From the NCBI GenBank assembly GCA_946894095.1, contig OX335642.1:11171021-11235020 (forward strand): a stretch of DNA of 64,000 nt, given 5' to 3'. The translations under genes were made by a program, and so were the position numbers. Positions within the stretch are counted from its first letter, which is position 1, and each line of letters starts with the position of its first letter. Below the pieces are notes generated by a model. The model worked only from the letters and a program-made list of their open reading frames with translations. It ran no database searches and had not been told where the DNA came from. Source of the DNA: Incurvaria masculella. Lineage: Eukaryota > Arthropoda > Insecta > Lepidoptera > Incurvariidae. This document shows positions 61,770 through 64,000 of this stretch, piece after piece.

Positions 61770-63130
61770 TGACCATTAAAAATGTACGAAAGTTTAATCT
61801 GTGCTGGCTCTAAGTGTCCTATACCAAAATCGTCTTTAATGAAAATTGGGTTAATATCTCAATCAATCTTAAAGCCAAAGAATATGGGTTCCAAGCACTG
61901 TTTAATAAACTGGGCAAGCAAGGGTTCATAAACTGTTGGCTTGGCTGTCTGGCCAAAAAGTCAATGGTATTTTTTTCAAAGGTAAAATATCTATACCCTA
62001 GGAGCCCCATATCTAGGAGATAGATATCTTGTTTCAAACCTGTTATAAGTGATAATTCAATAAGCCATTATTGAACCTATTAATTTACAGGAGTAAATTG
62101 CATTCGAATCAGTAAGATCGCATACCAAAAAGAAACTAAATGACACACCTAAATAAGCAGGTTACATTGATTAAAGTACGGATATCTAAAAATATCTTTA
62201 AGAGTCTTATAGCAGTCACAAGGTCAATGAAGATTTGCAATGAAACGGAAGGTTGCTCTCAACCGTTGGTGAACATTCTCTCACGACCTTGTTTTAAATA
62301 TAAATGAGTTCGATTCAGGGCTCCACCATCTCGTGTCGGTAGCTGGTGTAGGCGTTTCTCGACGAATACGTGAGCCTTTCGCTTATATAAACACTGGGGG
62401 CGCTGCAAGCGGTGCAAACTCTCCCCTATATCATCTCTGGCTGTGTCAGTAGGTTAGGACGTATGTATGGGTTATTCTATTACCTTTGGTTATTTAATAT
62501 ACATTTTTATGGTGTCAAAAGAGAAGAAAATGTCAATATGTTTGAAAATAATAATATTGCTGCTTAGATATTTTTCTGCGATTTTTCAATGCTTCCTAGA
62601 TAGGGATATTTTTAAGGGCACTCTTATATAGCCCAACTTCAATCCGCACCATCGTACTATCATCATTACTTCATTCTATTGTTGCAGCCTCAAAATAGTA
62701 TTTTTCATTGACTACCTTACTCAAATTCTACGCTGTGTCTTCAAAATGTTTTATCTGATGTCTTCTATTAACATGTTACGAGACTATACATTATTTTGTG
62801 AGGCTTTTCAAAGTAATTTACGTTATGATTAAAAGCTTGTATGTTGAGTAGGTTATTCAATGAAAAGTAAAGTTTTGAGATTGCAACAAAAATTTTGAGG
62901 TTATGACTTCCTTACATACCATACCCTTCAATGTTTTTGTTCTCTCTACTCTAGTATCAAATATCTGTTATTTAATTAATAACAAAAAAAAGATTAAATC
63001 ATGTGACGGTTTATTTCCCTCCTCTGCGGCTAATTTTAGCTAACTCACGTGTCTGTGCTAGGATGCGAGGCCTTAGTTACATAATAATACCGAAATATTG
63101 TTCAAGGAGTTGACATACTGTGTCTTAATA
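61770..63130. other. right flank, nothing recognised
   Basis: AT-rich, short open frames only. Confidence 0.4.
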
Positions 63131-63133
63131 CAA

Positions 63134-63186
63134 AAAAAAAATCGACGAATTGAGAACCTCCTCCTTTTTTTTTGAAGTCGGTTAAA
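63134..63186 (-). repeat. fragment of a common lepidopteran repeat
   Basis: ATCGACGAATTGAGAACCTC then TTTTTTTGAAGTCGGTTAAA resembles a dispersed motif of moth genomes; recognised from memory. Confidence 0.35.
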
Positions 63187-63984
63187 AATTGTAATTATGT
63201 GTATACCATATATTATAACTGTTCTCACATATGCTGCGTTCATGTCCTTGCCAATTTGAATACCCATGTAATCACTCACTTACGTTAGCTAATTCTGTAT
63301 TATAAAGAGTATTATTAGTCTGTAGGCTTAGTTTATCTGTTTCATTTTGTATCCGATTTTTTAAATACATGTATGTATGTGTAAGTTTATTTAATGCATT
63401 TAAGTTAAAATGTGAACCCTATCCCAGTTAGCTTTATAGAACACATATGGTTTTAATATGGTTTAACAAGTACTTTATATGACAGATCTGTATGTACAAT
63501 CTACCGTAAAGCAATGACTTAAAAAAGCAACATACTGTGTAAGTACGGTATATATTTTTCTTAAATTTATTTGATACACGAGGAGAGAAGTCGTGGAGGA
63601 GGGGAGTAGTGACTAATCGGTTGGTGGTCAGAAATCAACAATCAAATGTCGAATAGTTATTCGCAGAGAAGCCAGTTTTCACCCGACTGCGCAAGAAAGG
63701 GTTTATGTTTTTTAATTTAGTACATACATACATATCATATACATACATAATGGCAGGTGGCAGGAACCAAAATACGTGGTAGCCCCCCACTGTTATGTTA
63801 ACCTGGTGATCACAAGATACATTCATCGTTTTACACAAAAATTTATGTGTAATAATAATAAATACATGTACTAAATATGTTTTTACATATTTATTAAAAA
63901 AAAGCTTTTACCATGGGTCCTATTTCTGATGGGTCTCGGTGCCCAGTGGCTGATTGTTGTCGATCTCACTTTGGTAATTTTCAG
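63187..63984. other. right flank up to the last acceptor
   Basis: AT-rich; no gene or repeat recognised. Confidence 0.4.
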
Positions 63985-64000
63985 ACACACAGACGAAGTG
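63985..64000 (+). CDS. possible start of a further Treh-2 exon, cut by the window edge
   Basis: TTTGGTAATTTTCAG (ending at 63984) is a good acceptor. If exon 14 is spliced at 60911|60912, its leftover CG joins these bases in frame as R-H-T-D-E-V with no stop. Only 16 bases are visible, so chance is quite possible. Confidence 0.2.

Overview
The window is insect DNA, almost certainly from a moth or butterfly. The evidence is one very long split gene with GC-rich exons in AT-rich introns, and repeats typical of Lepidoptera: SINEs sharing one body, GTCC/GGAC-tract elements, TTAA-flanked MITEs, mariner and Jockey- and CR1-like LINEs. No bacterial-style genes, operons or CRISPR arrays are present.

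The one confidently identified gene is a plus-strand trehalase (GH37) of the membrane-bound Treh-2 type. I can follow 14 coding exons from 1047 to 60915. All junctions are GT..AG and all phases match. The joined frame is 2094 nt (697 codons plus stop) over about 60 kb. It has a signal peptide, both trehalase signatures, the expected catalytic Asp (D334) and Glu (E546), three substrate-site Arg (R180, R227, R298), a Gly/Ala-rich linker, one C-terminal membrane helix and a basic cytoplasmic tail. The C-terminus is ambiguous: exons 13 and 14 each end in a sequence that works both as a stop codon and as a splice donor. Candidate extra exons lie at 45934-46006 and at the right edge.

Layout. 1-700: LINE relic and a possible last exon of an upstream gene. 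1047-10200: exons 1 and 2, with intron 1 holding SINEs, MITEs, a Gypsy relic and a TTAA element that hosts two other insertions. 10200-16450: intron 2, mostly a 3.5-kb Transib-like element with a 5-bp target duplication, then exon 3. 17500-27100: exons 4-10, with a partial exon 5 duplication and a 112-bp tandem array made from the end of exon 8 and its donor. 27100-34750: intron 10, an older LINE split by a Jockey-type LINE that is itself split by a 5S-headed SINE, then exon 11. 34750-42880: exons 12 and 13 with a foldback element, LINE relic and MITE between them. 42880-60915: the 17.9-kb intron 13 (deleted mariner, MITEs, hairpins, a candidate cassette exon) and exon 14. 60916-64000: 3' flank or a further intron.

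The product should split trehalose to glucose outside the cell, with the catalytic domain on the extracellular face. The remaining sequence is mainly accumulated transposable elements, several inserted into one another. All calls come from reading the sequence; no alignment, expression or database result was available.
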